In this document: one piece after another, positions 62,941-64,000 of the stretch
Position numbering within the stretch: position 1 is the stretch's first letter
Layout of the letters: the number at the start of each line of letters is the position of its first letter
Assembly: GCA_916613615.1 (NCBI GenBank)
Contig: OU744725.1
Coordinates: 56,485,075 to 56,549,074 of the forward strand
Length of the DNA stretch: 64,000 nucleotides
Source: Steromphala cineraria
Lineage: Eukaryota > Mollusca > Gastropoda > Trochida > Trochidae
Direction: 5' to 3'
Notes under the pieces: generated by a model
Seen by the model: the letters and a program-made list of their open reading frames with translations, nothing else
What the model was told of the DNA's origin: nothing
The model's database searches: none
Position numbers and translations under genes: made by a program

Positions 62941-63743
62941 TATGATTCGTTATAATAACGATCCCATCTTTTGTTGTGATTTATTTTGAATGCTACGTAT
63001 GTAATGTTTTAGATGTTCTGTTTTTATATTACGTTAAAAGAAATAATATACTACAAGACAAAAGTTTAGACTCTGTGAAAAGTGTAATGTCCTATTTTCT
63101 ATCGGTTATATCTTCAGAACTAGTGACTCTATTCTTCATGTCTCGGATTAAACGCCGTAACAATGATTTAAAGAAAGTTTGAAAATTGTATTCGACCCCC
63201 AATCATGAAACACCGTCCTTGTTACAATGAGTTCTTAATGACGTACAAAAATGTCTTTTCAACAAAGTCCATGGACTTTACCTGTCATTTGTCAGTTAAC
63301 TTTCATGATGGACGTGTTAATCAAGATTCATTAATGAGAAATGCATTACACTTTGGTAATAAGTAAAGGTTTGAAAAAGCATAAATAAATTCTACCATAC
63401 CCACCAATAGCAACATTTGATGACGAGGCTAAACTATTGTCGCGTAGTATATGTGGTGTAAACTTTCATTTGAATTTCATCGAATTTCTCAAAGTATAAT
63501 AAGCGTTTTTTTTGTAATATCTAACCAGATTTGACATCCATATTAATGTCATCACCCCTGAAGCTTACGGCGAAAAGAGGTTGTGAAACAGAAAATAATT
63601 ATATAAAGCCATATTTTCACTGTAGAAAATGGGTCTATTATTGTTCTCCATTTGATTTCTTTGCTGCACAGCTGCTTAACCGGGAAGGGGATTAACACGA
63701 AGAAAAACAATCAGTTTATTTCTGCACGTAGGTCATAGGCCCA
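62941..63743. other. No gene recognised
   Basis: AT-rich sequence between the minisatellite and the last MITE fragment, with nothing recognised. Confidence 0.4.
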
Positions 63744-64000
63744 TAGACAATGTATTTAAACTAAATGAAGCAGTAATAAATCAAATATATAATGTAAGGT
63801 TAAACCATGCGATTCTTTTTCTTACACAAAATGCATTAAAGGTGTTCACTTTGTACAAGATGGCCGCCAATGGATTTTCTGTGAATCTTCATTCTTTGTC
63901 CTCTGACAATGGATGATTGGCTTGTGTAATGAGATTTTGGACACTGTCAAAATAATACATTTAGCATTCACTTACAATTATCAGTGAGAAATTCAAATTA
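63744..64000 (-). mobile_element. TTAA MITE, copy 6 (left end missing, cut by window edge)
   Basis: From AGACAATGTATTTAAACTAA onward the sequence follows copy 5 (ATGAAGCAGTAATAAATCAA, GATGGCCGCCAATGGATTTT, ACAATTATCAGTGA). The preceding sequence is unrelated, so the left terminus is lost. The right end lies beyond 64,000. Confidence 0.85.

Noticed and set aside
62589..62945. 118-codon plus-strand frame
   Set aside because: It is generated entirely by the GCTATG-type minisatellite.

Overview
The window reads as AT-rich nuclear DNA from an invertebrate animal. It has no operons, no long open frames, many inverted-repeat DNA transposon remnants and strings of local tandem repeats, and one recognisable protein-coding exon with a eukaryotic splice donor. 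The style of the repeats would suit a mollusc or another lophotrochozoan, but that is inference: no marker gene fixes the taxon.

The only well supported gene is on the minus strand at 53,761-53,479. It is the first coding exon of a Nance-Horan syndrome (NHS)/GUK-holder family protein and carries the N-terminal WAVE-homology domain. The exon ends in a GTAAGT donor in phase 1. Its upstream side (53,762-54,070) is visibly CpG-enriched and is taken as promoter/5'UTR. Everything at lower coordinates (53,478 down to 1) is then most simply a very long first intron. No second exon was recognised, so the intron would exceed 53 kb, in keeping with the very long first introns known in this family. From 54,070 to 64,000 is upstream flank with no recognised gene.

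Left end (513-7,358): a 38-bp satellite array of about 145 monomers with nested higher-order repeats (about 152, 797 and 950 bp). Two DNA elements sit inside it. One is a 1,169-bp MULE-like element (677-1,845) with an 8-bp target duplication, termini built of iterated A-tract motifs, and a frameshifted FLYWCH zinc-finger remnant. The other is a 115-bp MITE (7,193-7,307).

Middle (7,359-53,400): non-coding DNA with a Tc1/mariner-like TIR element (11,311-11,826), three retroelement 3'-end hairpin remnants (12.8, 18.3 and 19.5 kb), foldback elements (16.9 and 22.4 kb), a run of locally tandem-duplicated blocks (23.5-27.35 kb), TTAA-flanked MITEs (28.0, 40.7, 49.3 and 50.3 kb), hAT-like remnants (48.6 and 50.75 kb) and an E-box/homeobox-rich island at 32.7 kb. 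Right end (54,070-64,000): a perfect 60-bp inverted repeat (55,427-55,557), tandem repeats at 58.9, 59.4 and 62.4 kb, and two more copies of the TTAA MITE, the last running off the window.

Nearly all short open frames in the window are chance frames or lie in repeats. The most unusual items are the FLYWCH MULE-like element with iterated termini, the nested satellite, and the perfect palindrome upstream of the NHS-like promoter.
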